NCBI GenBank assembly: GCA_937889015.1
Contig: CALARR010000031.1
Location: 1-36,583, forward strand
DNA from: an uncultured Planctomycetales bacterium
GTDB lineage: Bacteria > Planctomycetota > Planctomycetia > Pirellulales > Thermoguttaceae
DNA length: 36,583 nucleotides
Direction of reading: 5' to 3'
The notes under the pieces were generated by a model, which did not search any database, was not told where the DNA came from, and saw only the letters and a program-made list of their open reading frames with translations. Both the position numbers and the translations under genes were made by a program. Every line of letters begins with the position of its first letter. Position 1 is the first letter of the stretch. This document shows positions 14,901-22,171 of the stretch, in pieces.

Positions 14901-15818
14901 ATGCATTCGCGCATGACGCGACTTTCGATCGCTCTGTTCCTGCTCTGGGGCGTCTCCGGCTTCGCGGCCGCACAACCGGTCCAGACTCCGTCTGCGGACC
15001 AAACCTGGTTCGTGGACACGCATGCCGCGTGCTGCGCCGAGTTGGAAACCGCATGCTTCAGCCAGCTTCAGCCGGATCAGTGCTGGGCCGCAGCAAACCT
15101 GGATGCCTTCCTCGCCACCGACGATCCGAACCTGCCGACCGTAGTCTTCGTGCCCGGCAATCGCGCCACGCGTCAGGATGCGATGGACATGGCTTGGCAA
15201 GTCCAGCAGCAACTGAAGGCCTGCGGCGCAGGTTGTGTGCGGATGGTGGCCTGGTCCTGGCCCGCTGAGCGGATCTCACGCCGCAACCGGCCGGATGTGC
15301 GTGCCAAGGCGTGCCGCAGCGATGTCGAATCGCACCTCTTGGGCCAACTCCTGTCGCGCGTCAAGCCCGAGGTCCGCGTCAGCCTCGTGGGATACAGTTT
15401 CGGAGCGCGCGTCATCGGCGGCGGATTGCACCTGGTCTCTGGCGGAACCCTCAACGGCTACGCTCTCCCGCAAGCAGTGCAGCGCGCACCCATGCGCGCC
15501 GTGTTTGTCGCCGCCGCCATAGACACCGACTGGCTCCTGCCGGGCCACCGGCACGGCCTGGCCACCATGCAACTGGAACACCTCCTGGTCACGGTCAACT
15601 CGAACGATCCGGGCCTCCGCTTCTACCCACTGATGTACCGCGTCGGCGGTCCCCAGGCCCTGGGCTACGCCGGCCCGGCCTGCTGCGGTTGCCCAGATGA
15701 GAAGTTGGAACTGCTCGACGTCACCTGCTCTGTGGGACGCCACCACGGCTGGGAATTCTACTTCTGTTCGCGCGGACTTCTCGCGCGACTGCCCTGGTAT
15801 GGCTTCGTGAGCGAGTAG
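14901..15818 (+). CDS. Secreted alpha/beta hydrolase-fold protein
   Basis: A 305-residue protein with a signal peptide (MTRLSIALFLLWGVSGFAAA within the first 25 residues) and an alpha/beta-hydrolase core. VVFVPGNRATRQDAM (81-95) is the oxyanion-loop strand, and GYSFGAR (164-170) is the nucleophile elbow with Ser166. Candidate acid and histidine residues lie in AAAIDTDWLLPGH and in HHGWEFYF near the C-terminus. The mature part has many Cys residues (ACCAELETAC, CCGCPDE), consistent with disulfides outside the cytoplasm. ATG 14901 is chosen because GAGGG lies 8 nt upstream; ATG 14913 would also keep the signal peptide. The fold suggests an esterase or lipase; the substrate is unknown. Confidence 0.78.
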   Translation: MHSRMTRLSIALFLLWGVSGFAAAQPVQTPSADQTWFVDTHAACCAELETACFSQLQPDQCWAAANLDAFLATDDPNLPTVVFVPGNRATRQDAMDMAWQVQQQLKACGAGCVRMVAWSWPAERISRRNRPDVRAKACRSDVESHLLGQLLSRVKPEVRVSLVGYSFGARVIGGGLHLVSGGTLNGYALPQAVQRAPMRAVFVAAAIDTDWLLPGHRHGLATMQLEHLLVTVNSNDPGLRFYPLMYRVGGPQALGYAGPACCGCPDEKLELLDVTCSVGRHHGWEFYFCSRGLLARLPWYGFVSE

Positions 15819-16014
15819 CTCGGCCCACCAGATCGTCTCGCAGCGGCCCAAGGTCGCCCCCTGAGGCCGTTTGCCTCTCTCGCCAGGCTGCCGATTTCCA
15901 TGGGCCAACCGGCCGCGTACTCCGTAGCCTGTGGCGCATGCAAGCATCCACGGCGCGCGATGCACTCGTCGACCCTTGGGGGTCCGTGCCTGCGGTCACA
16001 TGGCCGTCATCTCG

Positions 16015-16028
16015 GTGCAAATTTGCAC
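16015..16028. promoter_or_regulatory. Perfect palindrome, candidate LacI-family operator
   Basis: GTGCAAATTTGCAC is a perfect 14-bp palindrome 67 nt upstream of the lacI-type start codon and about 30 nt upstream of its -35 box. Symmetric sites of this kind are typical LacI-family operators. Two direct TTGCAG repeats with 12-nt spacing (16048 and 16060) follow, the second serving as the -35 box. Confidence 0.5.
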
Positions 16029-16059
16029 AGTAAATAAGGCGGCATTTTTGCAGAAAGTG

Positions 16060-16088
16060 TTGCAGCGACCACGCCCCTAAGCTACAAT
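16060..16088 (+). promoter_or_regulatory. Sigma70 promoter giving a leaderless lacI-type mRNA
   Basis: TTGCAG (16060-16065), an exact 17-nt spacer and TACAAT (16083-16088). Transcription should start about 7 nt after the -10, at or next to ATG 16096, leaving no leader. No ribosome-binding site precedes the ATG, which agrees with leaderless translation. Confidence 0.65.
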
Positions 16089-16095
16089 CGCCCTC

Positions 16096-17163
16096 ATGCC
16101 CGCCACCCTCCACCAAATCGCCCGCGCCGCCAAAGTCTCCGTCAGCACCGCCTCACGCGCCCTCAACGGCCATCCCGCTATCAGCTCCCAAACCGCGCAA
16201 CGCGTTCGCTCCGCCGCCCAACGCCTCCAATACCGTCAACGCCGCTCCCATCGCCGCTGGGAAGCTCGCCGCTCCCTGGCCGGAACCCACGTGGCCGTCG
16301 TTTCCCTCGGCATGGACCGCTCCTTGATGGCGCTGCCGGTCATCGGCGGCATCTTGGCCGGGGCCGAGGCGGCCTTGTCCGATGCCGGAGCCACCGTGCA
16401 GTTGGCCCACGTGCCCCTGGTCGATCAGCCCCCGCCCAGTCTCCTGCGACAAAAACTCGACGGCGTGATTCTCAGCGGCGCGCTGCAAGGCGATATGCTC
16501 AGCCAGGCCGGCGGCGAATTGCTCGCTCGCCTGCGAACCCTGCCCGCCGTGTGGCTGCTGGGCCGCCCGCGCGGCTGCTGGGGCGATGCCGTGGTCGCCA
16601 ACGATTATCAGGTCGGCGCCTGGGCCGCCGAATATCTTGTCCACCACGGCCACCGCCGACTGGCCTTCGTCAATCCCAAGCCAGACCACATCCTCTTCAT
16701 GCGCCGCGAGGACGCCTTCGTGGCGACCGCCCGGCGATTGGGAGCCAACGTGCGGTGCTACTGTCACGAACCGCCACAGCACTGGGAACTCCCCTTGAAA
16801 GCGCCGGTCGACGTCGAGACCGTCCAGGGCTTGATCGACGAACTCCTGGCGGACGACCCCCGCCCGTCCGCCATCTTCGCCGCCGCTGACAGCGTGGCGG
16901 TTTTGGTCTATCGGGCCCTGGCGGTTCGCGACCTCCGCGTGGGACGCGATATCAGCGTGATCTCGGGCAACAACGATCAGCCCCTGATCGCCGGTCTGCA
17001 CCCAAAGTTGACGACCACCGACGTCCACCCTTCCGACATCGGACGTCTGGCGGTGGGGCAGCTGGCGATGCGACTCTCCTGCGCCAACGCCCTGCCCGAA
17101 AGCGAATTGATGATCCCGCCGGCTCCGGTCGAGGGCGAATCGGTCGCCAGAATCGGAGGATAA
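16096..17163 (+). CDS. LacI-family transcriptional regulator
   Basis: A 355-residue repressor-type regulator. Residues 1-50 form the LacI helix-turn-helix and hinge (TLHQIARAAKVSVSTASRAL, then NGHPAISSQTAQRV). The rest is a periplasmic-binding-protein-like sensor with ASN/NDQ-type effector residues (VISGNNDQPLIAGLHPKLTT) and the family's DIGRLAVGQLAMRL near the C-terminus. It heads a same-strand cluster of Tat-exported oxidoreductases, a TIM-barrel isomerase and a glycosidase-like protein, so it probably senses a sugar that they release and controls these genes. A perfect palindrome and a good promoter upstream suggest autoregulation. A half-copy of the dispersed element may follow the stop codon. 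Confidence 0.88.
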   Translation: MPATLHQIARAAKVSVSTASRALNGHPAISSQTAQRVRSAAQRLQYRQRRSHRRWEARRSLAGTHVAVVSLGMDRSLMALPVIGGILAGAEAALSDAGATVQLAHVPLVDQPPPSLLRQKLDGVILSGALQGDMLSQAGGELLARLRTLPAVWLLGRPRGCWGDAVVANDYQVGAWAAEYLVHHGHRRLAFVNPKPDHILFMRREDAFVATARRLGANVRCYCHEPPQHWELPLKAPVDVETVQGLIDELLADDPRPSAIFAAADSVAVLVYRALAVRDLRVGRDISVISGNNDQPLIAGLHPKLTTTDVHPSDIGRLAVGQLAMRLSCANALPESELMIPPAPVEGESVARIGG

Positions 17164-17173
17164 CCCCCAACAC

Positions 17174-17209
17174 CGCGACCAGCCTTGCGGCCTCGTTACT
17201 CACCTGAGA
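17174..17209 (+). repeat. Possible truncated copy of the dispersed element (F)
   Basis: GCGGCCTCGTTACTCACCTGAG resembles the right-hand end of copies A (CCTCGTTACATT) and D (ATTACTTACCTGAG). No matching left end is found within 90 nt, which is lacI coding sequence. It lies 25 nt upstream of the next start codon. Confidence 0.25.
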
Positions 17210-17233
17210 TGCCATAACTCACGGGAGTCTCCT

Positions 17234-18529
17234 ATGAACGCGGATCGACGGTCGTTCTTGAAGCAAACGAGCTTGATCTCTGGAGCCGCCGTGCTCACCT
17301 GGCCAGTGCCGTCCCTGCTGGCCTCGCCCCCGGGAGATACGCTGCGTCTGGGGGTGATCGGCTGTCAACGTGGCCGTGCCGTAGCCAAGGACTTCAAGGA
17401 GGTTGGCGCCAAGATCGTCTCGGTCTGTGACACGGATGAGGCCCGGATGGACAAGCTCCGCAAGGAGGTCGAGGCCGAAAAGGCCGTACCCGACCTGCGG
17501 CGCATCCTGGACGACAAGTCGATCGACGCAGTGGTGATCGCCACGCCCGACCACTGGCACGCCCCGATCGCGATCTTGGCCTGCCAGACCGGCAAGCACG
17601 TCTACGTCGAGAAGCCCTGCTCGCACAACATCCGCGAGGGCCGGCTGATGATCGAAGCCGCGCGCCGTTCTGGCCGCGTCATGCAGGTTGGCTCGCAAAG
17701 CCGCAGCACAACGCCCATCCGCGAAGTCATCCAACTGCTCCGCGAGGGAGCCGTCGGAGAGATCCTCGCGGCCAAAGCCTGGAACAGCCAACTGCGGCGC
17801 AACATCGGGCACGAGAAGCCCTGCGAGCCGCCGGCCGGGTTCGACTACGACATGTGGGTCGGCCCCGCGCCCATGCGCCCGTTCCGGGCGAACTGCCATC
17901 ACGGCACCTGGCGCTGGTGGTATGATTTCGGCGCCGGCGACATCGGCAACGACGGGATCCACGAGTTGGACATCGCCGTCTGGGGCTTGGGCGTCGAGAC
18001 GCATCCCGAAGTGATCAGCGGCCACGGTTCCAAGACCTTCTTCGACGACGACCAGGAGTTCCCCGATACCCAGTATGTCACCTACCAGTTCCCGGCCGCG
18101 CCCGGCGCCAAGCCCAAACTGCTCATCTACGAACAGCGGATCTGGTCCCCTTACGTGCAGGAAGGCCATGAGAACGGCGACGCCTTCTACGGCACCAAGG
18201 GCTACCTGATTCTGGGCAAGGAGAATGGCTGGGCCCTGTACGGGCCGAAAAACCGCCTGATCCGCGAGGAGAAGTGCAAGTATTCCACCATCGAGCACGC
18301 CCAGGACTTCATCGACGCGGTCCGCTCGGGCCGGCGTCCGAACGCCGACATCGAGGTGGGCCACCGCTCGGCCACCTTGTGTCACCTGGCCAACATCCTC
18401 ACCCGGACCGGTCACGGTAGCCTGCGGTTCGACCCGAAGACGGAGAAGTTCAGTAACGATACGCAGGCCGACGCCCTGCTGCACCGCACGTACCGCGAAG
18501 GGCACTGGGCCGTGCCGCGCGAGGCGTAA
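17234..18529 (+). CDS. Tat-exported Gfo/Idh/MocA-family oxidoreductase
   Basis: A 431-residue oxidoreductase with a Tat signal (DRRSFLK at 4-10, then a hydrophobic stretch to about residue 30), so it acts outside the cytoplasm with NAD(P) bound before export. The Rossmann motif is GVIGCQRG (40-47), followed by the family markers ATPDHWH (103-109) and EKP (126-128, catalytic Lys). The C-terminal sheet has DIGNDGIHELDIAVW, with the probable catalytic His243. The start has GGGAG 7 nt upstream. It is the first structural gene behind the LacI regulator (70-nt gap) and is followed by a DJ-1/PfpI protein, a sugar isomerase-like protein and a second Gfo/Idh/MocA enzyme. Together they suggest oxidation of a sugar ring hydroxyl, possibly at C3. 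The substrate is not determined. Confidence 0.85.
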   Translation: MNADRRSFLKQTSLISGAAVLTWPVPSLLASPPGDTLRLGVIGCQRGRAVAKDFKEVGAKIVSVCDTDEARMDKLRKEVEAEKAVPDLRRILDDKSIDAVVIATPDHWHAPIAILACQTGKHVYVEKPCSHNIREGRLMIEAARRSGRVMQVGSQSRSTTPIREVIQLLREGAVGEILAAKAWNSQLRRNIGHEKPCEPPAGFDYDMWVGPAPMRPFRANCHHGTWRWWYDFGAGDIGNDGIHELDIAVWGLGVETHPEVISGHGSKTFFDDDQEFPDTQYVTYQFPAAPGAKPKLLIYEQRIWSPYVQEGHENGDAFYGTKGYLILGKENGWALYGPKNRLIREEKCKYSTIEHAQDFIDAVRSGRRPNADIEVGHRSATLCHLANILTRTGHGSLRFDPKTEKFSNDTQADALLHRTYREGHWAVPREA

Positions 18530-18574
18530 CATGGGCCAGGAGGCTTGGCAGGCAGGCCCACAGATTGGTTCCGT

Positions 18575-18590
18575 CAGGCACAGGTGCCTG
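18575..18590. promoter_or_regulatory. Inverted repeat upstream of the DJ-1/PfpI gene
   Basis: CAGGCAC-AG-GTGCCTG (7-bp arms), followed closely by CTGAT-CT-ATCAG (18589-18600). These could be an operator or a small RNA hairpin in the 109-nt gap before ATG 18639; no U-tract is present. Confidence 0.35.
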
Positions 18591-18638
18591 ATCTATCAGA
18601 TTCAAATGCAGAACATCCCTGTTTCAAGGAGTAGCGAG

Positions 18639-19313
18639 ATGAAGAATGCCCCGAACCGTCGTGAGATGCTGGGAATGCTGGCCGCCGGACCGGCCGCGCT
18701 GGGAATGATGATCTCGGCCACCCAAGGAGCCGAAAGCTACCCGGCGGGCAAGATCCTGATGCCCATCGGCGACGCCACCGAGTGCGTCGATACGCTCTAC
18801 CCCTACTTCCGCGTGCAGGAAGAGGGCTACAAGGCCGTGGTCTGCGGGCCAGAGGCGCGCAAGTATCACATGGTGCTGCACGAGGTGCCGCCGGCATCCG
18901 GGATCCCCTGGGATATCACCGAAGAACGTCCCGGCTATCATATCCAGGCCGAGGTGGCCTTCCGCGACGTGAAGCCCGAGGAGTATGCGGGCCTGTTCGT
19001 CAGCGGCGGGCGGGCGCCCGAGTACCTGCGCTACGACAAGGACCTGATGCGCATCACGCGGCACTTCTTCGAGGCCAACAAGCCGGTGGCCGTGGTGTGC
19101 CACGGAATCGAGATCGTCAGCGCGGCGGGCGTGATTCGCGGACGGACCGTCACCACGGTGGCCAAGTGCGCTATGGACGCCGAGCAGGGCGGGGCCAAGT
19201 ATGTCGATCAGCCGATCGTGGTCGACGGCAACATGGTCAGCGCGCGAACCTGGCACGACAACGCCCCCTTCATGCGCGAGTTCATCCGCATGCTGCTCAA
19301 GGCCCGCGGCTAA
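18639..19313 (+). CDS. Tat-exported DJ-1/PfpI-family protein
   Basis: A 224-residue DJ-1/PfpI superfamily protein. The N-terminus has a Tat-type motif (NRREMLGMLAAG) and a hydrophobic stretch to about residue 30. The core contains EYAGLFVSGGRAPEYLRYD (115-133), the nucleophile elbow VVCHG (152-156, Cys154) and AGVIRGRTVTTVAKC. Family members act as glyoxalases, deglycases, amidases or proteases; here export and the neighbouring sugar oxidoreductases point to a reactive-carbonyl or keto-sugar substrate, which is inference. The start ATG 18639 has AAGGAG 7 nt upstream; the longer frame at 18531 is not needed. Confidence 0.82.
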   Translation: MKNAPNRREMLGMLAAGPAALGMMISATQGAESYPAGKILMPIGDATECVDTLYPYFRVQEEGYKAVVCGPEARKYHMVLHEVPPASGIPWDITEERPGYHIQAEVAFRDVKPEEYAGLFVSGGRAPEYLRYDKDLMRITRHFFEANKPVAVVCHGIEIVSAAGVIRGRTVTTVAKCAMDAEQGGAKYVDQPIVVDGNMVSARTWHDNAPFMREFIRMLLKARG

Positions 19314-19357
19314 GCCGCGTCCGGGGTGCGAATGCAAGGGTACAAATGCAAGGGTGC

Positions 19358-19381
19358 CATGGCCACGCTTGCGTGGCCATG
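19358..19381. repeat. Hairpin with 11-bp perfect arms (CATGGCCACGC type)
   Basis: Arms CATGGCCACGC (19358-19368) and GCGTGGCCATG (19371-19381) with a 2-nt loop. It is preceded by a direct repeat AATGCAAGGGT (19331 and 19345, 14-nt period). Motifs of this shape are, to my recollection, frequent between planctomycete genes. There is only one copy in this window. It lies in the 163-nt gap before the isomerase-like gene. Confidence 0.55.
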
Positions 19382-19476
19382 CTGGTGTGAGCGATGGAAC
19401 CCCAAGACGATCCGCTCGAGCACGGCACCCAGGAATGTGTTCTCCGTAGTCCCGGAATCAAAGGAACGTGCGAAGC

Positions 19477-20442
19477 ATGCGAACGTGGACACGTCGGCAG
19501 TGGTTGATCGCCACAGGCGCGGCGGCCTTGGCCGCTGCGATGCCCAGGCACAGCGTCCTCCGGGCCGCGGAGCCAAAGGGCCAAGGCATGACCCTCAGCA
19601 TCGGCACCTACAGCCTCACCGGCATGACGGTCGAGCAGGGCATCGCCCTGGTGGCCGAATTGGGCTTCGACGCCCTGGAAATCTCGGTGCAGCCCGGCCA
19701 GGCGGGCGAGCCGTCCAAACTCCCGCCCGAACGGCGCAAGCAGATCCGCGCCCTGCTCAACGCCAAGGGGTTGGCCCTCACCTCGCTGATGGAGAACCTC
19801 CCGCCGACAACCGACGACAAAGCCCACGCGGCCAGCGTCGAGCGCATGCGCCAGGCCATGCAACTGGCGCACGACCTGTCGCCCGACGATCCTCCCCTGG
19901 TGCAGACAATCCTGGGCGGAGGCCAGTGGGAGGACAAGAAGACGCTCTTCCGCGATCGGGTCGGCGACTGGCTGCAGGTGGCCAAACAGGCCGGCGTCGT
20001 TCTGGCGATCAAGCCGCACCGCATGCAGGCCATGTCCCGGCCCTGCGAGGCCATCTGGCTGCTCGGCCAACTGGGCCACAGCCCCTGGCTGCGCATGGCC
20101 TACGACTACGGGCACTACATCTACCGCGACATGCCCCTGGAGGCCACCGTGGCCGAATCGCTCCCCTACACGGCCCTGGTGGTCGTCAAGGACACAATCC
20201 TTGAAGGGGACAAGACCCGCTTTGCTCTGGCCGGCGAGACCGGTACGATCGATTACCCCAAGCTGCTGCGTCTGTTTCACGACGGCGGCTATCGCGGCGA
20301 CGTCTGCTGCGAGGTGAGCGCGCAAATCTGGAAGCAGCCGGGCTACGATCCGGCGGCCACCGCCAGAACGTGTTACCAGAACATGGCCGCGGCGTTCGAT
20401 GCGGCCGGCGTACCACGACGACACGCCACCCCCGTTCGCTGA
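19477..20442 (+). CDS. Tat-exported sugar isomerase/epimerase-like TIM barrel
   Basis: A 321-residue protein of the xylose-isomerase-like TIM-barrel superfamily with a Tat signal (TRRQWLIATGAAALAAAMPR). Candidate divalent-metal ligands are spread at the barrel ends: Glu69 in ALEISVQPG, the His in AIKPHRMQ, the Asp in MAYDYGHYIY and the Glu in CCEVSAQIW. In characterised systems, relatives next to Gfo/Idh/MocA enzymes act on 3-keto sugars (beta-elimination of 3-keto-glycosides) rather than on sugar phosphates, and export would exclude a phosphate substrate here. The start is ATG 19477; GTG 19468 lies 9 nt upstream, and AAAGGA sits between 19460 and 19466. It is part of the LacI-headed cluster. 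Confidence 0.82.
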   Translation: MRTWTRRQWLIATGAAALAAAMPRHSVLRAAEPKGQGMTLSIGTYSLTGMTVEQGIALVAELGFDALEISVQPGQAGEPSKLPPERRKQIRALLNAKGLALTSLMENLPPTTDDKAHAASVERMRQAMQLAHDLSPDDPPLVQTILGGGQWEDKKTLFRDRVGDWLQVAKQAGVVLAIKPHRMQAMSRPCEAIWLLGQLGHSPWLRMAYDYGHYIYRDMPLEATVAESLPYTALVVVKDTILEGDKTRFALAGETGTIDYPKLLRLFHDGGYRGDVCCEVSAQIWKQPGYDPAATARTCYQNMAAAFDAAGVPRRHATPVR

Positions 20443-20504
20443 GGCTCCCACCGTTTCGTTTTGCGATCGATTAAACGAGTATATCCCCTCCTGGAGGTCC
20501 CGCC

Positions 20505-21830
20505 ATGACGCATCCCGCCACCCATTCGCGACGCACGTTCCTCGCAGCGACCGCCGCAGCCGCCGCGAGCCCCTTCGTCCCCTACACTTTCACGGCCAAC
20601 GCCCAACAGAAGGCCCGCCCCCGATCGAAGAACGATCGGCCACGCGTCGGCTCGATCGGCATGCGCTACCAGGGCACGGTCATCGCCCTGAAGGCCCAGG
20701 ACTACGGAGACATCGTGGCGATTGCCGACGTGGACCGCCACGTGCGCGAGCAGGCCCGCGCGAGCTTCGGCAGTACCCCGGCCATCTTCGAGGACTATCG
20801 CAAGCTGCTGGATCGCAAGGATGTGGACCTGGTCACCATCGGCACGCCCGACCACTGGCACAGCAAGATGGTCATCGACGCCTGCCGAGCCGGCAAGGAC
20901 GTGTACGTCGAGAAGCCCATGACGCTGACCATCGAGGAAGGTCGGCAAATTGCCAAGGTCGTCAAGGAGACCGGGCGCATCGTGCAGGTCGGCTCCTGGC
21001 AGCGCAGCGACTTCCGCTTCCGCCAGGCCGTGGAAATGGTCCACCAGGGGCGCCTCGGCAAGCTCCAACGCGTCGAGGTCATCCTGGGCAAGAACCAGCA
21101 GGGCGGCCCCTTCAAGCCGTGCGATCCGCCCAACAACCTCAACTGGGACCTGTGGCTCGGCCAGGCCCCCGTGGTGCCTTACATCCAGGAACGCTGCCAT
21201 TACACGTTCCGCTGGTGGTACGCCTACTCCGGCGGCCAGATGACCGACTGGGGCGCGCACCACATCGACATCGCTCATTGGGGCATCAACTCCAATCCCG
21301 TCGAAATCGAAGGCCAGGCCACATTCCCCAAGACCGTCAACGGCTACGACGTGGCCACCGACTTCTCGGTCCGCTATCGCTACGCCAATGGCGTGGAATT
21401 GACCGTCAGCGATACCGGCCGTAACGGCATCATGTTCATCGGCACCGAGGGACGCATCTTCGTCAACCGGGGCGACCTGACCGGCAAGCCGGTCGAGGAA
21501 CTCGCCTCCAACCCGCTGCCGCGCGACAAGTTCAAGGCCTACGACTTCGACAACCTCGATCGGCCCGAACGCGTCGGCAAGCTCGACGCGATTATCAACC
21601 ACATGGGCAACTTCTTCGACTGCGTCAAGGCCCGCCGCACACCGCTGTCGAACGTCGAATGCCAACACCGGGCCGTGAGCGTCTGCCACCTGGGCAACAT
21701 CGCGATGCGCCTGGGGCGCAAGCTGCAATGGGATCCTGACAAAGAGCAGTTCGTCGGCGACGCGGAAGCCAACGGCTGGCTGCGCCGCGAACAGCGCAAA
21801 CCCTACCAGATTGACGTGAAGGTGGGGTAG
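20505..21830 (+). CDS. Second Tat-exported Gfo/Idh/MocA-family oxidoreductase
   Basis: A 441-residue enzyme with a Tat signal (SRRTFLAATAAAAASPFV). The Rossmann motif is GSIGMRYQG (49-57), followed by TPDHWH (114-119), EKP (136-138) and DWGAHHIDIAHWG with the probable catalytic His253. It differs from the first enzyme of the cluster throughout, so it is a paralog and not a duplicate; two such enzymes in one cluster may act in sequence (oxidation, then reduction) or on different sugars. A good ribosome-binding site, GGAGG, lies 7 nt upstream of the ATG. A hairpin follows the gene at 21879-21903. Confidence 0.85.
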   Translation: MTHPATHSRRTFLAATAAAAASPFVPYTFTANAQQKARPRSKNDRPRVGSIGMRYQGTVIALKAQDYGDIVAIADVDRHVREQARASFGSTPAIFEDYRKLLDRKDVDLVTIGTPDHWHSKMVIDACRAGKDVYVEKPMTLTIEEGRQIAKVVKETGRIVQVGSWQRSDFRFRQAVEMVHQGRLGKLQRVEVILGKNQQGGPFKPCDPPNNLNWDLWLGQAPVVPYIQERCHYTFRWWYAYSGGQMTDWGAHHIDIAHWGINSNPVEIEGQATFPKTVNGYDVATDFSVRYRYANGVELTVSDTGRNGIMFIGTEGRIFVNRGDLTGKPVEELASNPLPRDKFKAYDFDNLDRPERVGKLDAIINHMGNFFDCVKARRTPLSNVECQHRAVSVCHLGNIAMRLGRKLQWDPDKEQFVGDAEANGWLRREQRKPYQIDVKVG

Positions 21831-21878
21831 ACGACGCCAAGGCGAGCCATCGTGGTCGGGGTGCCGCAAGATATAAGA

Positions 21879-21903
21879 GGTCGCAAGGAGCCTTCTTGCG
21901 ACC
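21879..21903 (+). terminator. Possible terminator hairpin after the second Gfo/Idh/MocA gene
   Basis: 8-bp arms GGTCGCAA and TTGCGACC with a 9-nt loop, 48 nt after the stop codon. No U-tract follows, so it would act weakly or through Rho; it could also be an mRNA 3'-end stabiliser. Confidence 0.4.
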
Positions 21904-22024
21904 GCGCCGCCGCGATAGGCAAGCTATCGGGGCCCCCCGCGTTTCTTGCCGCAGAAGCGATCTGCCGCGATCTCTTCTTGCCCGGCCAAGAACGCATCGG
22001 CTAGACTAGAGGGCCTATTGGGTG

Positions 22025-22111
22025 TCAGAAAAGGAATGTCGTGGCTGTCCCGGCCGTTGCCCGGGAAAACCGGCCTCCCGATGGTCGGCCTCACGGCATT
22101 ACTTACCTGAG
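22025..22111 (+). repeat. Dispersed inverted-repeat element, copy D
   Basis: Opens TCAGAAAAGGAATG and closes GGCATTACTTACCTGAG. It keeps the inner blocks AAAACCGGCCTCCCG and GGTCGGCCTC and has the same orientation as copy A. From CAG to CTGAR it is 86 nt, against 85 in copies A and E. It lies 60 nt upstream of the glycosidase-like gene start. Confidence 0.75.
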
Positions 22112-22171
22112 ACGCAATAGACGAAGGCCGCCCCTGGCGGCGCGCGCTCGTTGTGCCCCAAGGAACCCGCC

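Larger units (their letters stand above)
21831..22171. other. Intergenic region with hairpins, candidate promoter and repeat copy D
   Basis: About 340 bp. It contains a hairpin with arms GGTCGCAA/TTGCGACC (21879-21903), a short stem CGATAG/CTATCG near 21914-21930, a possible promoter TTGCCC-N18-TAGACT (21978-22007) and element copy D (22025-22111), all upstream of the glycosidase-like gene. The promoter would put copy D inside the 5' leader. Confidence 0.5.

Noticed and set aside
17219..18532. 437-codon minus-strand open frame opposite the first Gfo/Idh/MocA gene
   Set aside because: It mirrors the real gene along almost its whole length, has no recognisable domain and no ribosome-binding site.
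20373..21869. 498-codon minus-strand open frame opposite the second Gfo/Idh/MocA gene
   Set aside because: A shadow frame: rich in Asp, Val and His from complementing real codons, with no domain; the plus strand holds an intact Tat-exported enzyme.
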